A stretch of 64,000 nt of DNA from Shewanella indica (GCF_002836975.1 NZ_NIJK01000018.1:16924-80923), one strand, 5' to 3'. Shown: positions 9,182 to 17,848, counted from the first letter of the stretch. Made by a program: numbers and translations. Notes: a model not told the origin generated them from the sequence alone.

Positions 9182-11011
9182 TTACTTGGCGTTAAGCCAG
9201 TCAGACTCAGGCAATACCCTGTCGACAATCCGGATCTCGGCAATATCACCGCGGAACAGATCGGCCACCTCACCGTCCCAACTGGAGGCCCCCACCATCC
9301 ATTCACCGCCGGGAATACTCACCAGCCCATGCTGCTCGGCTTCGGCGGTACGCATTACCCTGGAGTTATCCACATACATGGTGGCGTATTGGCCGTCATT
9401 GACTATAGCCACGTGATACCAATAATCCCTGTCCACTTCCCATGACCAATTGCTGGGCCCCACGCCATTGCTGGAGGTGGAGATCCACTGAAACTCCTTG
9501 AGACTGGAAGCAGTCAACGCCAGCGAAGGATCGCCGCCGCCACAATCCAGCTTATGGTGTTCACACACCTGGCTCTGGCTGGGTTTATGAGCAAAGACTG
9601 CGCCCCAGGCATTTTCCGATGCCTGCCATTCTGGTGCCAGGCGCACTATCATCTCTACCGTATACTGCGGCAGAACACCCGCCTGACCATCGGCAGAAAC
9701 CAGCGTCGGTGCCTGGCTGGAGAGGTAATAGCCGCCCTGGGTATTGCCGCCCTTGAAACGAGCCGCCCCAGTGGCGTGGCCAAAGCCAGGAGCTTCATCG
9801 AGCAGTTCAAACAATTGCTCCTGAGTGCCACTGCTGCCCCCCTTGGCCTTGAGGCTCAAGGTATTGCCGCGCCCGGATAGATCCATAAACAGCACCTTGG
9901 TCGGATCTGTGCTGGTTAACTTGTGCTCAGCATCGAATATCCAGTAAGCGAGTGTTCCTTCAAGCTTACCCGGGCCTTCGGTTTCCACTTCCTGATTCAG
10001 CTTGGCAAAACGTTTTTCAAAGTCCAGCGGCTGTTCAAATTCCCAGCGTTGCAGCACATCCTGCGGCTGCCTCTCTGCCTCCGGGATGGCAGCTACCCAA
10101 GGTGAGAATGAACGGAACTGCAACCGCTTGTTGGCTTCATCGAAACTCACCAGTTGCAGCATACCGTTGCCACCCCAGAATCCCGATTGATAGTCCACCA
10201 AGATCATGACCACATCGCGGCCATAGCGGTTCTTGGCCACCATCTTGGCCTCACCATGGTGATGGCCGTTAAAGGTGAGGAAGATCTGGTCATTGTCTTT
10301 GATCAACTTGTCCCACAGCATGGCGCCATTGTCGGTAAATATGGCGTTGTTGCCATCATCGGCCACATTTAATAACTGATGGGTAGTGAGTATGGTTGGT
10401 GTTTCCGGGTGAGCATCCAATACCGACTGTGCCCAGGCGATGCTGGCCGCCGAGGTACGCCAATCGAGCGCCAGCAACAGATACTCGCGCTCACCGCCCT
10501 TGAAGAGGTGATAACTGTTGAAGCCGGTGGCATCCGCCCCCTGGAAACTGGCAAAGTTATTTTGCTGCAAAGACGCCGGGAAATGCTTGAGGAAAGGCTC
10601 TGCCGCCAGGGTTCTGTCGCTGTCGAGGTTACTGTTGATATCAACCCCGGACTGACGGTAAGCCAGCACATCATGGTTACCCGCCAATATGCTGTATGGA
10701 GTGGCTGGATTGGCCTCCAAAATGCTCATGGCCGCGCGGGCATTGAGCCATTCCTGCTCTGAGTCAGGCAGGTCAACCACATCCCCCAGATGCGCCGTAA
10801 AAACGATATTTTGTTGCTGGTAGTTATCGGCAATCCATTGAGTTTGAGCATTGTAGCGCTCGGGATTATAGCGGGAGTACTTCTGGGTATCGGGCATGAC
10901 CACCAGAGTATAACTCTCGGCTGCGGCTTGAGTGCCACTGTCGCTATCTGAGTTACACCCGGTCAGGCCAAGCACGGCGCCCAGAACCAGTGCTCCAATT
11001 GAGTAACGCAT
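9182..11011 (-). CDS. Calcineurin-like phosphoesterase lipoprotein with C-terminal LamG-like domain
   Basis: A 609-residue protein with a lipoprotein signal (LGLTGC, Cys19), so probably membrane-anchored in the envelope. Residues about 34-260 carry metallophosphoesterase motifs in order: MPDTQ (Asp41), GDVVD (76-80), GNHD (111-114), TTHQ (209-212) and NGHHHGE (248-254), a complete dinuclear metal site. Residues about 350-605 look like a concanavalin/LamG-type beta-sandwich, with the ATMYVDNS and RGDIAEIRIVDRVL segments common in such domains. The substrate is unknown; the LamG-like part may bind a carbohydrate or surface polymer. Monocistronic, facing moeB. ATG 11011 has a GGAGAG site upstream. 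Confidence 0.85.
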   Translation of the reverse strand: MRYSIGALVLGAVLGLTGCNSDSDSGTQAAAESYTLVVMPDTQKYSRYNPERYNAQTQWIADNYQQQNIVFTAHLGDVVDLPDSEQEWLNARAAMSILEANPATPYSILAGNHDVLAYRQSGVDINSNLDSDRTLAAEPFLKHFPASLQQNNFASFQGADATGFNSYHLFKGGEREYLLLALDWRTSAASIAWAQSVLDAHPETPTILTTHQLLNVADDGNNAIFTDNGAMLWDKLIKDNDQIFLTFNGHHHGEAKMVAKNRYGRDVVMILVDYQSGFWGGNGMLQLVSFDEANKRLQFRSFSPWVAAIPEAERQPQDVLQRWEFEQPLDFEKRFAKLNQEVETEGPGKLEGTLAYWIFDAEHKLTSTDPTKVLFMDLSGRGNTLSLKAKGGSSGTQEQLFELLDEAPGFGHATGAARFKGGNTQGGYYLSSQAPTLVSADGQAGVLPQYTVEMIVRLAPEWQASENAWGAVFAHKPSQSQVCEHHKLDCGGGDPSLALTASSLKEFQWISTSSNGVGPSNWSWEVDRDYWYHVAIVNDGQYATMYVDNSRVMRTAEAEQHGLVSIPGGEWMVGASSWDGEVADLFRGDIAEIRIVDRVLPESDWLNAK

Positions 11012-11283
11012 TAAATCTCTCCAGTTCAGGCTAGTAAGAAAGTCTGAATTTAAACAAGGACAGATGAAGCAAAATAAATACTTTTATTTCAAAATCATTA
11101 AGTTACAACAAAACACCAAAATAAACATATTGGCAACATAAGTCACTATTGCAGCAAGTGCTTGATGGTTGGAAAATGTCGTACAGAGTTTTGGGTGATA
11201 GCGGCTTGTTGAGCTTAATATTTTTCTATATTGTGTGGCGCTTTCATCTCGCCTGACATCCACAAACAAGGAAATTTCCCACT
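11012..11283. other. AT-rich divergent promoter region
   Basis: 272 bases between the minus-strand phosphoesterase and the plus-strand BI-1 gene. Strongly A/T-rich with an imperfect hairpin (AAATAAATACTTTTATTT, around 11071-11088). A TATATT near 11228 could be a -10 element for the BI-1 gene. No gene seen. Confidence 0.4.
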
Positions 11284-11943
11284 ATGGACAATAGCCTGCG
11301 ACGCAACTTTGGCACAGATAAGGGCCAGATCAGTGCCGGCAAATACAACCTGGTCGTTGGCCTGACTCTGATCTGGGGTTTTGTGGTCAACTATCTGATG
11401 GTGTTGAATATCGATCCCGAAATCATCGCCACGATTCCAATCTGGTTGTTCTTTATCGGCTACTTCGTCTGCTGTATGGCAGGCGTCTATCTGTTTGAAA
11501 CGTCAAAGATGCCTGCCGTCAGCTTTCTCGGCTACAACCTGGTCGTTGTTCCCTTCGGCCTGATAATTAACCTGGTGGTCAGCAGCTATGACCCAACTCT
11601 GGTGTTGGAGGCACTGCGGATAACGACTATCGTGACTCTGGCAATGATGATATTGGGCACCCTATTTCCCGCCTTTTTTGCCCGCATAGCCGGCGCCCTG
11701 GCCATAGCCCTGCTGTTGGTGATCATTGTCGAACTGGTGGAACTATTTATCTTCAAGAGCCATCACGGCATTACCGACTGGATAGTGGTATTGATCTTCT
11801 GCGGCTACATTGGCTATGACTGGGGCCGAGCCAACGCCAAGGAAAAGACGGTCGACAACGCCATCGACAGCGCCGCCGCGCTTTATATGGATATCATCAA
11901 CCTGTTCCTGCGGATCCTGAGCATTCTGGGAAGAAGAAATTAA
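11284..11943 (+). CDS. Bax inhibitor-1 (YccA/YbhL) family membrane protein
   Basis: A 219-residue integral inner-membrane protein with seven hydrophobic segments. The last part, containing GYIGYDWGRAN and DSAAALYMDIINLFLRIL, is the hallmark of the Bax1-I family, and the conserved acidic residues near the C-terminal helices are present. Family members are linked to calcium leak or protease modulation (YccA with FtsH), but the role here is not known. AAGGAA precedes ATG 11284 at about 9 bases. A 38-codon frame starts 3 bases after its stop and may be translationally coupled. Confidence 0.85.
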   Translation: MDNSLRRNFGTDKGQISAGKYNLVVGLTLIWGFVVNYLMVLNIDPEIIATIPIWLFFIGYFVCCMAGVYLFETSKMPAVSFLGYNLVVVPFGLIINLVVSSYDPTLVLEALRITTIVTLAMMILGTLFPAFFARIAGALAIALLLVIIVELVELFIFKSHHGITDWIVVLIFCGYIGYDWGRANAKEKTVDNAIDSAAALYMDIINLFLRILSILGRRN

Positions 11944-11946
11944 CCC

Positions 11947-12063
11947 ATGCGTTTACTCTTGCTGTTGCTGCTGTCTATGGCTTTTTGCTCTCTGAACGGT
12001 GATAGAATTCCCGGACGCAAGCCAAGTGTAAAGCTCCAGAACCAGGATAGGTTTTGCATCTAA
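11947..12063 (+). CDS. Possible 38-residue secreted or membrane micro-protein
   Basis: A short frame begins 3 bases after the BI-1 stop. It has a strongly hydrophobic start (MRLLLLLLLSMAFC) and a basic tail ending DRFCI. The shape resembles a signal peptide, possibly with a lipobox-like SMAFC. There is no separate ribosome site, so translation would depend on coupling. I do not recognise it and it may be fortuitous. Confidence 0.3.
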   Translation: MRLLLLLLLSMAFCSLNGDRIPGRKPSVKLQNQDRFCI

Positions 12064-12107
12064 GCGCTATCTTGTTCGGTTCGTGATGAACCAAAGCTCG
12101 ATAGCGC
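12064..12107. repeat. Two-level inverted repeat before the M23 peptidase gene
   Basis: GCGCTATC (12064-12071) pairs with GATAGCGC (12100-12107), and inside it GGTTC (12078-12082) pairs with GAACC (12088-12092). No U tract follows, so it is not a classic terminator. It may be an mRNA structure in the leader of the next gene or a repeat remnant. Confidence 0.5.
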
Positions 12108-12153
12108 GAATAACGATCTGCTTTCAATTTTGAAGCTAAGGAAGGTGTCGGCA

Positions 12154-12663
12154 ATGAAGAAACGTTATGGCTTTATCCTGCTGCTACTGCTGATCTTTGT
12201 CGGTGCCCTGATCCCGGAAACCCCACAGGTGCCGGTTCACCAAGCCAGCGCCAAAGACTGGCATAAAGACAGTTTCTGGTATTATCCCTGGGGCACCTCA
12301 GGGGTACACAAGGGCATAGACATCTTCGCCGCCCGCGGCACTCAAGTGCAGGCCCCGACGCCCATGCTGCGCCTCTATCAAGGGGAGTGGCGTCTCGGCG
12401 GCAAGGTGGTGCTGGCCTTGGGGCCAGGCTGGAAGTTGCATTATTTCGCCCATCTGGACAGCCTGGAGCCGAACGGTCTATATCTACCTCAGGGCAGCAA
12501 ACTGGGCACAGTCGGCGACTCGGGCAATGCCAAAGGCAAGCCGCCCCATCTGCACTACAGCATAGTCAGCCTGATGCCCATGCCTTGGTTGATGGATGAC
12601 GCGCCCCAGGGATACAAGAAGGCGTTTTATCTCAATCCTGTGACCTATCTGGCGCCCCGCTGA
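12154..12663 (+). CDS. M23 family metallopeptidase (LytM domain), membrane-anchored or secreted
   Basis: A 169-residue protein with one N-terminal hydrophobic segment (about 6-20) and a compact LytM domain. Zinc-site residues follow the M23 pattern: H52-xxx-D56 (VHKGIDIF), H100 (YFAHLDSL) and H132-x-H134 (PPHLHYS), so it should be active on peptidoglycan cross-links or another Gly-rich peptide in the periplasm. I chose ATG 12154, with AAGGAAGG 8 bases upstream, rather than a TTG at 12130. Its last 32 bases overlap the end of the convergent LysR gene. Confidence 0.85.
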   Translation: MKKRYGFILLLLLIFVGALIPETPQVPVHQASAKDWHKDSFWYYPWGTSGVHKGIDIFAARGTQVQAPTPMLRLYQGEWRLGGKVVLALGPGWKLHYFAHLDSLEPNGLYLPQGSKLGTVGDSGNAKGKPPHLHYSIVSLMPMPWLMDDAPQGYKKAFYLNPVTYLAPR

Positions 12664-13516
12664 GTGCCTGCTGCCTGAGCCATTCGAGAAACACCCTGAC
12701 TCTGTGGCTCTGCTCGCGGCCGGGAGCCGGCAGCAGCCGATAACTGAGTCCAGGCAACACCTTGCCCGGCAAGCAAGGTTTCAACCAACCCCGCTCCACC
12801 AAAGAGGCCACCAGCACAGAACTGGCAAGCGCCAGGCCTTCACCGGCCAGAGCGGCCTGCACCAGGTGATCCTCCTGGGTAAACTCCAGCAATCTGGCAC
12901 CCTTGAACTCGTGATAGGTCTGTTGCCATTGCTGCCAATCGAGCCCGTCGAGAGCCGGGTTCTGCCAGCGGGTCTGCAACAGCGTCACCTGAGGTTGCTT
13001 GCTCTTGAGATAACCGGGACTGGCGTAAATGCCGAAGGTCTCACTGAACAGCACCTCTTCGCCTTCTGCCGCTTTGCCGTAGCGTATGCAGAGATCTGTC
13101 TCACCCAGAGGGTCGCTAGGCTGCAGCCCCTCATCGCTGCTGACCGACACCCGAATATCGGGGAAACGCTGCTGAAAGTCCGGCAATCGCTGCGCCAGCC
13201 ATAGGGCGGCAAAGCCATGGGTGGTGGAAACTCTCAGCTGGTTTGGTGTCACTCCCAAACGTTCAATCCCCTGGGCTATACCGAGCAAGGCCTGGCGGCA
13301 GGATTCTGCCAACTCGGCTCCGGCCGGTGTCAGTGATACCGCCCGGGTCTGGCGGATAAACAAGCGGGTGTCCAGCTGAGTCTCGAGATTTCTTATCTGA
13401 TGGGAAACGGCAGTCGGAGTCAGGCTCAACTCCTCCGCAGCCAGCTTGAAGCTCAGATGCCTGGCGGCGGCTTCGAACACTCTCAAGTTATTCAGTGTGG
13501 GTAAATGGGCAAACAT
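12632..13516 (-). CDS. LysR family transcriptional regulator (GcvA-like)
   Basis: 294 residues. An N-terminal winged helix-turn-helix (NNLRVFEAAARHLSFKLAAE, then LTPTAVSHQIRNLE) is followed by a substrate-binding domain. The motifs LSLTPTAVSHQI and LFIRQTRAVSLTPAG place it with GcvA/AmpR-type regulators. It diverges from the azoreductase-like gene at 13625, the usual arrangement of a LysR regulator with its target, so it probably controls that gene and itself. ATG 13516 has no good ribosome site; a TTG at 13525 is an alternative. The tail overlaps the M23 gene by 32 bases. Confidence 0.88.
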   Translation of the reverse strand: MFAHLPTLNNLRVFEAAARHLSFKLAAEELSLTPTAVSHQIRNLETQLDTRLFIRQTRAVSLTPAGAELAESCRQALLGIAQGIERLGVTPNQLRVSTTHGFAALWLAQRLPDFQQRFPDIRVSVSSDEGLQPSDPLGETDLCIRYGKAAEGEEVLFSETFGIYASPGYLKSKQPQVTLLQTRWQNPALDGLDWQQWQQTYHEFKGARLLEFTQEDHLVQAALAGEGLALASSVLVASLVERGWLKPCLPGKVLPGLSYRLLPAPGREQSHRVRVFLEWLRQQALSGAPDRSQD

Positions 13517-13624
13517 TGCGATCAAATAAGTGAATTTTACTCATCTATAAGTGAGAAATGACCCTTTGTCAACTCGAGCGGTATTCCAGATAGTTATGCC
13601 CTGAGCAAACAAACGGAGAAAGTG

Positions 13625-14281
13625 ATGAAAACCCTTTTAAGAATAGATGCCAGCGCGAGAAGAACCGACAATGACAAGCCCAGCTATAATTCGATTTCCA
13701 AGTCGTTGGCGCAGCTATTTTGCGATCACTGGCAAGCCCAAAATAATCTATCAGAATTCATCTATCGTGATCTGGGTGACCAAGTACCGCCGGCCATCAC
13801 CCAAGATTGGATTGCCGCCGTATTCACTCCGGAGGAACACCAAAGTACAGAGCAGCAACGGCTGCTGGCACTGTCGGACTGCCTTATCGACGAGCTGCAG
13901 CGGGCCGATATCATTCTGATCTCAACGCCCATGTACAACTATGGCATGCCGGCGGCACTCAAGGCCTGGTTTGATCAGGTCATACGCAGCAACCGCACAT
14001 TCAGCTTCGACTTAAAGCGCGGCGATTTTCCGCTGCGGCCGATACTCAGCGGCAAAAAACTGGTTTTGGTTTACTCCTGCGGCGAATTTGGCTTTAGTGA
14101 GAAAGGCATTCGCGCCGGAATGAATCACCTGGGTCCCCATATCAAGACCCTGAGCCACTATCTTGGGGTGGAGCAGTTTTATGAAGTGCGCAGCGAATAC
14201 CAGGAGTTTGCCGACGAGCGCCATCAGGCTTCCATCAAAGCGGCCAGCGCCTCACTGACGGAGCTGGCCCTAAAAATTTAG
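13625..14281 (+). CDS. FMN-dependent NADH-azoreductase-like flavodoxin-fold oxidoreductase
   Basis: 218 residues with the flavodoxin-like fold of the AzoR/AcpD family. The start (MKTLLRIDASARR) is the FMN phosphate-binding beta-loop, and STPMYNYGMPAALKAWFDQV (about 101-120) is the family signature that contacts FMN. It probably reduces quinones or azo compounds with NAD(P)H in the cytoplasm. The sequence differs from E. coli AzoR in the middle, so the exact subfamily is uncertain. ATG 13625 follows a GGAG site; a GTG one codon earlier is unlikely. Divergent from the LysR regulator. Confidence 0.85.
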   Translation: MKTLLRIDASARRTDNDKPSYNSISKSLAQLFCDHWQAQNNLSEFIYRDLGDQVPPAITQDWIAAVFTPEEHQSTEQQRLLALSDCLIDELQRADIILISTPMYNYGMPAALKAWFDQVIRSNRTFSFDLKRGDFPLRPILSGKKLVLVYSCGEFGFSEKGIRAGMNHLGPHIKTLSHYLGVEQFYEVRSEYQEFADERHQASIKAASASLTELALKI

Positions 14282-14366
14282 CAATCAAACCACTGCGTTT
14301 GAGAAACCAAACCCCGGATTGGCCGCGAACAAAGACCGGCCAATGCCGCAGTCTCAGCGCTTGTTC

Positions 14367-14534
14367 TCAGTCCTTGGTTACGACCCAGAGCGCATGCAGC
14401 AGCCCGGGGAACCAGAAGAACAGACAGAGAATGATATTGATCAGCAGGTCTTTACCGGCACCCGCTTTGAGAAATACCGCCACCGGCGGCAATAAAATGG
14501 CGATGATGACGAGCAAGAGTTTGTTGGTATCCAT
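14367..14534 (-). CDS. YqaE/Pmp3 family small membrane protein
   Basis: A 55-residue protein with two hydrophobic helices (about 5-22 and 29-51). The segments LLPPVAVFLKAGAGKDLLIN and ILCLFFWFPGLLHALW are the signature of the YqaE/Pmp3 (UPF0057) family, whose members respond to salt or membrane stress and affect membrane potential in yeast and plants. AGGAGT lies 8 bases before ATG 14534. It stands alone on the minus strand between the azoreductase-like gene and the pseudouridine synthase gene. The opposite-strand frame over it (14299-14541) is a shadow. Confidence 0.9.
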   Translation of the reverse strand: MDTNKLLLVIIAILLPPVAVFLKAGAGKDLLINIILCLFFWFPGLLHALWVVTKD

Positions 14535-14650
14535 GGTATGACTCCTGGCGAGGAATTAAAGGGACAACCCATTTAACTTGGCAGCATGATGCCCAGCTTG
14601 CAACCTTTTCCCTTCCACCGAGAGTGAACCTAAATGTCAGCTACCAGTAT

Positions 14651-15331
14651 TTATTTGCGCTTGGGCCAGTGCAAATCCCAGGGTTGCTTAAGCGTTTGCA
14701 ACTGACTCAAAACGCCCGGCTGCATAAAAGCCTCGCCCTGCGATGGTAAACTCAGGTATCTGAGCACTTGCCCGCGCCATACAAACTCCAGCGCATAAGC
14801 GTGCAGGTAGCCACGGTCGGCATCAACAGCGCTGCCGCCATAGAGAGTATCCCCCAGAATCGGCACTCCCAGGCTGGAAAGCGCCACCCTCAGCTGATGG
14901 GTCTTGCCGCTGTGAGGCTTGAGCAGATACAAGCGCAGCCCTTCGGCGACCGACCAGGAAAAGAACTGGGTAACGGCCGGGTTATCGGTGGAACGCAGCA
15001 GTTTATACTGGCTACGGCGGGACTTGGCCATATCACCTATGATCCAACCCTGTTTCTTACCCGGTTTACCCTTGGCCAACGCCAAATAATATTTCTGCAC
15101 CTTGTGTTCACTGAACATGCGGGTAAATTCGGCCGCCGCCTCGGATGAACGGGCCAACAGCAATAGGCCGGAGGTCAAGGTATCTAGCCTATGTACAGGA
15201 TAGAGCTTATAGCCCAATTCTCGCTCGGCACTGGCCACTAAACCTGTCTCACCGTGCTGGCTGTGAAAATGAACCCCGGGCCGCTTGTCCAGCAGGATAA
15301 AGTCGGGCTCTGTGGCTATCACTGAATACAT
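14651..15331 (-). CDS. RluA family pseudouridine synthase
   Basis: 226 residues. HRLDTLTSG (47-55) with catalytic Asp50 is the RluA-family active-site motif; HSGKTHQLRVALSSLG and GVPILGDTLYGG complete it. There is no S4 domain, and the protein is short, like the small RluA-related enzymes. It should convert a uridine of rRNA or tRNA to pseudouridine; the target base is not predictable here. It starts 3 bases after the histidine kinase stop on the same strand, so it may be read from that operon, though it has no evident link in function. Confidence 0.9.
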   Translation of the reverse strand: MYSVIATEPDFILLDKRPGVHFHSQHGETGLVASAERELGYKLYPVHRLDTLTSGLLLLARSSEAAAEFTRMFSEHKVQKYYLALAKGKPGKKQGWIIGDMAKSRRSQYKLLRSTDNPAVTQFFSWSVAEGLRLYLLKPHSGKTHQLRVALSSLGVPILGDTLYGGSAVDADRGYLHAYALEFVWRGQVLRYLSLPSQGEAFMQPGVLSQLQTLKQPWDLHWPKRK

Positions 15332-15334
15332 GGG

Positions 15335-16603
15335 TTAAACCTGAAATGTGACTATGACCCTAAGGCCGGGGTGGTTATCCTGCAGCGAAATACTGGCGTT
15401 ATGCCGCGAAAGAATCGCCTTGACCATAGAAAGCCCCAAGCCGGTGCCTTGCTTATGACGGCTGGGATCCAGCCGCACCAGCCGCTCGAAGACCCGCTCA
15501 CGCTCCGCTTCCGGGATCCCGGGGCCATTGTCGCTGATGATGACTTGGTTGGCTTGCTGCAAAATGGTGATACAGGCTCCCTCGCCTGCATAGCGAATGG
15601 CGTTGTCGACCAGGTTGAACAGCGCCTGGAACAAGAGGTGCTTGTCGCCTGTGATAGGGCAATCCTCACTGGTTTCCAGCTTGAGTTGTTGCTCTTGTGC
15701 CTCGGCCAATACATCGGCCATATCCAGCAGATCGTGACACATCTGCTGCAAGCTGAAGCGCTCCAGCTCCAGTTGTTGTTGCCCTTCTTCAATACGGGTC
15801 AGCGACAACATGGCGTTGAAGGTCGCCAAGCAGTGATCCAGCTTTTCGATCAAGATGGCGCTGCGTTCAGGGAGTTCCTCTGCCGGATACTGCGGCAACT
15901 GCTCCAACCCTATCCTCAGGTGCGAAAGAGGAGTTCGCAGGTCATGGGCGATATTGTCTGTCACCCCGCGCACGGCGGCAAGGTTGCGTTCCAGGGTATC
16001 CAACACTCGGTTGAATTGGCGCGCCAGCATATCGAATTCATCACTGTTGCGACTCACAGGCAAGCGGGTGTTGTAGTAACCTCGCTCTATGCGTTCACTC
16101 AAGCGGTTGTATTGCACCAGACGCCTGAGCAGCGCCTTGGAAAACAGATACCCCATAGCCAGCGTCAGTACCACTGTCAGCATCACAGCGGTGGCTGCCG
16201 CGCTGAGAAACTTTTCGATCAAGGTCGCCAAGTGGTCGGTACGGGTGGCGATCAGCACAGGGCCATAGCGTGTCATTACCACGCCGCCGGTGAGAATATG
16301 CAGCTTATCCGGGCCACCGGTAAGGATGGGGAAATCGCGGGTTTTCGGCAGCAGCGGCATATTGTCCGGCATAAAGGTCAACGCCCCGACCATATCCGGG
16401 CTACCCTGCCAGGCAATCAGTGCCGTTTGCGGATCAGCGGCATGAATTTGCGCCGCAAAGCTACGCTTATCTACGCTCAAGGCCAGTTGCTGGTAACGCT
16501 GCGCCTCCGATGCCAGATGCTTCTCAACCTGAGACTGTTGTTCGGTTACCAGCTGTTGATAGAGGGCAAACAGTAACGCGCCGATGATCAGAGTCACCAG
16601 CAC
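15335..16603 (-). CDS. Sensor histidine kinase of a QseC/CusS-like two-component system
   Basis: At least 422 residues: a first membrane helix, a periplasmic domain of about 120 residues, a second helix, HAMP, a dimerisation/phosphoacceptor domain with HDLRTPLSHLR, and an HATPase domain with N (LVDNAIRYA), G1 (ISDNGPGIP) and G2 (GTGLGLSMV) boxes. The first in-frame ATG/GTG/TTG is GTG 16603, but this would cut the first helix in half. The frame stays open upstream and an ATT at 16651, overlapping the response-regulator stop, gives MKPYQSSVWRITIFFSVLVT, a far more normal kinase start (438 residues). I keep the canonical start but think the upstream ATT is plausible. Operon: ygiW, PepSY, regulator, kinase. 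Confidence 0.9.
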   Translation of the reverse strand: MLVTLIIGALLFALYQQLVTEQQSQVEKHLASEAQRYQQLALSVDKRSFAAQIHAADPQTALIAWQGSPDMVGALTFMPDNMPLLPKTRDFPILTGGPDKLHILTGGVVMTRYGPVLIATRTDHLATLIEKFLSAAATAVMLTVVLTLAMGYLFSKALLRRLVQYNRLSERIERGYYNTRLPVSRNSDEFDMLARQFNRVLDTLERNLAAVRGVTDNIAHDLRTPLSHLRIGLEQLPQYPAEELPERSAILIEKLDHCLATFNAMLSLTRIEEGQQQLELERFSLQQMCHDLLDMADVLAEAQEQQLKLETSEDCPITGDKHLLFQALFNLVDNAIRYAGEGACITILQQANQVIISDNGPGIPEAERERVFERLVRLDPSRHKQGTGLGLSMVKAILSRHNASISLQDNHPGLRVIVTFQV

Positions 16604-16646
16604 AGAGAAGAAGATGGTGATACGCCATACGCTGCTCTGATACGGC

Positions 16647-17324
16647 TTAATGGCTTTGGCGGAGACGATAACCAGCCCCTCTTATGGTTTCAATCAGCTC
16701 GCCATGCCCCAACTCTTCGAACTTACGTCTCAGCTTGGCGATATGCACATCAATAACATTGGTTCTGGGGTCAAAGTGGTAGTCCCATACGGCTTCAAAC
16801 AGCAGGGTGCGGCTGATCACCTGATTGGCATGTTCCATCAGGTACTTGAGCAGCTGGAACTCCTTGGGTTGCAGCATTAGTTCAGTGCCGTCCAGGGTCA
16901 CTTTACGGGTCAGTAACTCCATCTCCAATAAACCCACCTTGAGCTCTGTTTTAGCCGGCAGTGACTGGCCACGCAACATCAGTTTCTCAGCCCGTACCAG
17001 CAGCTCGGAGAAGGCGAACGGCTTGGTCATATAGTCGTCACCACCGGCTCGCAGTCCCTTGACCCTCTCGTCAACGTGACTGAGTGCCGAGAGGATCAAC
17101 ACCGGGGTTTGATTACCGGTGGCCCGAAGTGCCGCCAAAACCTTGAGACCATCGAGCCCGGGTAACATACGATCCAGGATCACCAAGTCGTATTGACTAC
17201 TGGTCGCCAGCAGCAACCCCTGATGGCCATCGGCCGCAGTTTCAATGTTGTGTCCCTGCTCCAGAAAGCCCTTGACGATATAATCCTGAGTGGTTACGTC
17301 ATCTTCGACCAGTAATATCTTCAT
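16647..17324 (-). CDS. OmpR-family response regulator (QseB/CusR-like)
   Basis: 225 residues. Receiver domain with the acidic pair EDD near 8-10, phospho-acceptor Asp in LVILDRMLPGLDG (about 51), Thr/Ser and Lys in LSAL and KPFAFSELL. The C-terminal OmpR-type winged helix ends with FDPRTNVIDVHIAKLRRK and TIRGAGYRLR. It is phosphorylated by the next-encoded kinase and binds DNA. ATG 17324 (MKILLVEDD) is the usual family start, two bases after the PepSY gene stop; ATG 17336 is possible and would overlap it. The tight packing implies translational coupling along the operon. Confidence 0.93.
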   Translation of the reverse strand: MKILLVEDDVTTQDYIVKGFLEQGHNIETAADGHQGLLLATSSQYDLVILDRMLPGLDGLKVLAALRATGNQTPVLILSALSHVDERVKGLRAGGDDYMTKPFAFSELLVRAEKLMLRGQSLPAKTELKVGLLEMELLTRKVTLDGTELMLQPKEFQLLKYLMEHANQVISRTLLFEAVWDYHFDPRTNVIDVHIAKLRRKFEELGHGELIETIRGAGYRLRQSH

Positions 17325-17326
17325 TG

Positions 17327-17848
17327 TCAGTCCCATTTCAGTAGAGGCAATGGCCGCTGTTTTTCAATATCAAACGCCAGCTTATGCTTGCCTCGTTCAT
17401 CCATTACTTTCAGCTCCAGGTAAGCAATCCCCAGATCTTTGTCCAACTGAGCCTCCAGCAGATGAGCCTTACTGTTTTGCATCGCCATTGCCACCAGTTG
17501 GGAAAAACTGAGCTTTTTCTGCACCAAGAGTTTGACCGCGGCCAACTCGGCCATATCGTCAGCCTCCAGACGATCGACTTTGCGTTTGAGGATCTCGCCG
17601 CTACCGGCGAGTATATCCAGCTCAGTGGTAGTGTGATCATCCGGGTTTATTAAGTCAATTTCATAGACCAGGACCCCATTATCCACATCGGTTTCAAACT
17701 CGACGATCACCCCGGGAAACTGGGACTCAATACGCTGCATCAGCTCTATAGGTTGAATACGGTCATTATCATTCAACAATTCCAGCAGCGAGGGAGCCGC
17801 GACTGCCACCGAAGAAAACAGCACCAGCCCCGCCAATAAACGTCTCAT
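17327..17848 (-). CDS. Periplasmic PepSY-domain protein
   Basis: 173 residues with a signal peptide (MRRLLAGLVLFSSVAVAAPS) and PepSY-type repeats: one around 35-95 (IQPIELMQRIESQFPGVIVE ... GEILKRKVD) and a weaker second one around 110-170. PepSY domains are small periplasmic folds often linked to metal homeostasis or peptidase inhibition and frequent next to two-component genes. Here it lies between ygiW and the response regulator, so it may feed a periplasmic signal to the kinase. That role is inference from position. Confidence 0.82.
   Translation of the reverse strand: MRRLLAGLVLFSSVAVAAPSLLELLNDNDRIQPIELMQRIESQFPGVIVEFETDVDNGVLVYEIDLINPDDHTTTELDILAGSGEILKRKVDRLEADDMAELAAVKLLVQKKLSFSQLVAMAMQNSKAHLLEAQLDKDLGIAYLELKVMDERGKHKLAFDIEKQRPLPLLKWD

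Noticed and set aside
14299..14541. Plus-strand 80-codon frame
   Set aside because: Shadow of the YqaE/Pmp3 gene on the minus strand.
15371..16576. Plus-strand 401-codon frame
   Set aside because: Shadow of the histidine kinase gene; no motif, no ribosome site.
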